A stretch of DNA of 6,730 nt, from contig JAUZEM010000488.1 of NCBI GenBank assembly GCA_030839005.1, positions 1 to 6,730 on the forward strand. Direction: 5' to 3'. The position numbers and the translations under genes are program-made. Each line of letters starts with the position of its first letter. Positions within the stretch are counted from its first letter, which is position 1. The notes beneath the pieces were generated by a model. That model saw only the letters and a program-made list of their open reading frames with translations. It was not told where the DNA came from and did not search any database. This document shows, piece after piece, positions 6,324 to 6,730 of this stretch. This DNA is from Actinomycetota bacterium. Lineage in GTDB: Bacteria > Actinomycetota > Acidimicrobiia > IMCC26256 > PALSA-610.

Positions 6324-6342
6324 GGCACCAATTTCGGCACCA
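6324..6342. repeat. GGCACCA direct-repeat pair, right copy
   Basis: GGCACCA stands at 6324-6330 and 6336-6342 with a 12-base period, as in the left copy at 1727-1745; a third copy is at 6291-6297. All face the same way relative to the tRNA. These are possible recombinase arm-type sites. Confidence 0.5.
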
Positions 6343-6350
6343 CACGCAGA

Positions 6351-6376
6351 AGGCCCGGTGCGATTGCACCGGGCCT
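6351..6376 (-). terminator. Terminator hairpin of the initiator tRNA gene
   Basis: AGGCCCGGTGC (6351-6361) and GCACCGGGCCT (6366-6376) form a perfect 11-bp GC-rich stem with a 4-base loop. It lies 15 bases after the tRNA 3' end on the minus strand, followed by TCTG with no long T-run, as is common in high-GC actinobacteria. It corresponds to the hairpin at 1773-1800. Confidence 0.7.
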
Positions 6377-6391
6377 CACCTGCATTTTCGT

Positions 6392-6468
<77 letters not shown>

Positions 6469-6487
6469 TCAAGTTGTCAGTCCGCTG

Positions 6488-6516
6488 CTTTTGCCACGCT
6501 ATGGGGATCCGGTCAA
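6488..6516 (-). promoter_or_regulatory. Likely promoter of the initiator tRNA gene
   Basis: On the minus strand TTGACC (6516-6511) is followed after 17 bases by CAAAAG (6493-6488), giving a start near 6481, about a dozen bases before the tRNA. The -35 box is good and the -10 weak; the GC-rich bases after it are typical of stable-RNA promoters. Confidence 0.45.
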
Positions 6517-6605
6517 GGCCCCTTGATGCCGATGCGGAGCAGCCCGCGCGCTGAACCCGGCTCCCCAATCACCCGAGCGTCGCCGCTCGCGTGCGACTTC
6601 GCGCT

Positions 6606-6611
6606 GTACGA
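6606..6611 (+). promoter_or_regulatory. Possible -10 box for a leaderless transcript
   Basis: TACGAT lies nine bases before the GTG at 6621, so transcription could begin at or very near the start codon. No clear -35 box is visible. Confidence 0.3.
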
Positions 6612-6620
6612 TGGCGGCCC

Positions 6621-6730
6621 GTGCCCGGCTCGCGTGCTCGCAACGCACCCCTCGTCGTCGCGATCATCGCGGCCGCCGTGGCGCTCCTGATCGCCACGGT
6701 GCACCTGTTCGTCGTGCCGCTGCCGGGGCT
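6621..6730 (+). CDS. Putative membrane-anchored protein, N-terminal part (runs off right edge)
   Basis: The frame starting at GTG 6621 remains open for 36 codons to the edge. It encodes a short positively charged start (PGSRARN, 2-8) and then a strongly hydrophobic stretch APLVVAIIAAAVALLIATVH (9-28) and LFVVPLPG. This is the layout of a signal-anchor or uncleaved signal sequence; no cleavage site is evident. The family cannot be told from this fragment. An ATG at 6611 lies in another frame that gives an Arg-rich product and is unlikely. There is no Shine-Dalgarno sequence before the GTG, which fits leaderless initiation. Confidence 0.55.
   Translation, partial: MPGSRARNAPLVVAIIAAAVALLIATVHLFVVPLPG

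Larger units (their letters stand above)
5881..6391. other. Non-coding right end of the island, rich in dyads and tRNA-like relics
   Basis: These 511 bases hold no gene I can support; the frames crossing them have no family resemblance. They contain a 12-bp palindrome (5927-5938), two anticodon-arm-like relics (6125-6153 and 6274-6286), a cluster of dyads (6161-6252), three GGCACCA copies (6291-6297, 6324-6330, 6336-6342) and the tRNA terminator (6351-6376). From about 6275 rightward the sequence aligns, with gaps, to 1661-1862. I looked for the C-terminal motifs of a tyrosine integrase, which would normally lie here, and did not find them. Confidence 0.6.

Noticed and set aside
5881..6391. 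Tyrosine integrase remnant next to the tRNA
   Set aside because: No frame shows the C-terminal HxxR, LGH or catalytic Tyr motifs expected of an integrase here; resemblance is limited to the short end repeats.

Overview
This is a high-GC window that looks actinobacterial; a soil or aquatic actinomycete or an acidimicrobial lineage would fit. The reasons are the GC-rich codon use, an HSL-type esterase, an adenylate cyclase/NB-ARC/TPR regulator, a SnoaL-like protein and a CCA-encoding initiator tRNA of actinobacterial type. The assignment to a group is inference; no marker gene fixes a genus.

Layout. Positions 1-406 (minus) hold the N-terminal part of an alpha/beta-hydrolase esterase that runs off the left edge. 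Divergent from it, 596-1057 (plus) is the front part of an amidase-signature enzyme that loses homology just before its catalytic Gly/Ser-rich motif and is therefore probably a broken gene. After an unexplained 176-bp joint comes an intact 128-residue SnoaL/NTF2-like gene (1234-1620, plus). At 1661-1862 lies a composite repeat: short GGCACCA direct repeats, a hairpin terminator and the last 47 nt of an initiator tRNA gene. The same composite recurs at 6275-6468, this time with the full tRNA-fMet (6392-6468, minus).

Between the two copies are about 4.5 kb carrying two divergent genes. One is a 918-residue class III nucleotide cyclase fused to an NB-ARC ATPase and TPR-like helices (2205-4961, minus). 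The other is a 205-residue protein with two ABM-type ferredoxin-like repeats (5263-5880, plus). They share a 301-bp intergenic region. To the right of the tRNA, a membrane-anchored protein begins (6621 onward, plus).

Interpretation. The duplicated 3' end of the tRNA in direct orientation is the classic mark of site-specific integration into a tRNA gene. The segment between the copies is best read as a small genomic island, or the remains of several accreted elements, that has lost its integrase. Homology between the two ends continues about 150 bp beyond the tRNA, and two further anticodon-arm-like relics sit near the right end, so repeated rounds of insertion and deletion are likely. The cargo is a candidate nucleotide-signalling module whose sensor/ATPase protein retains every catalytic cyclase residue but has no visible DNA-binding output domain. 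The joint working of the cyclase and the ABM protein is inferred only from their divergent arrangement.
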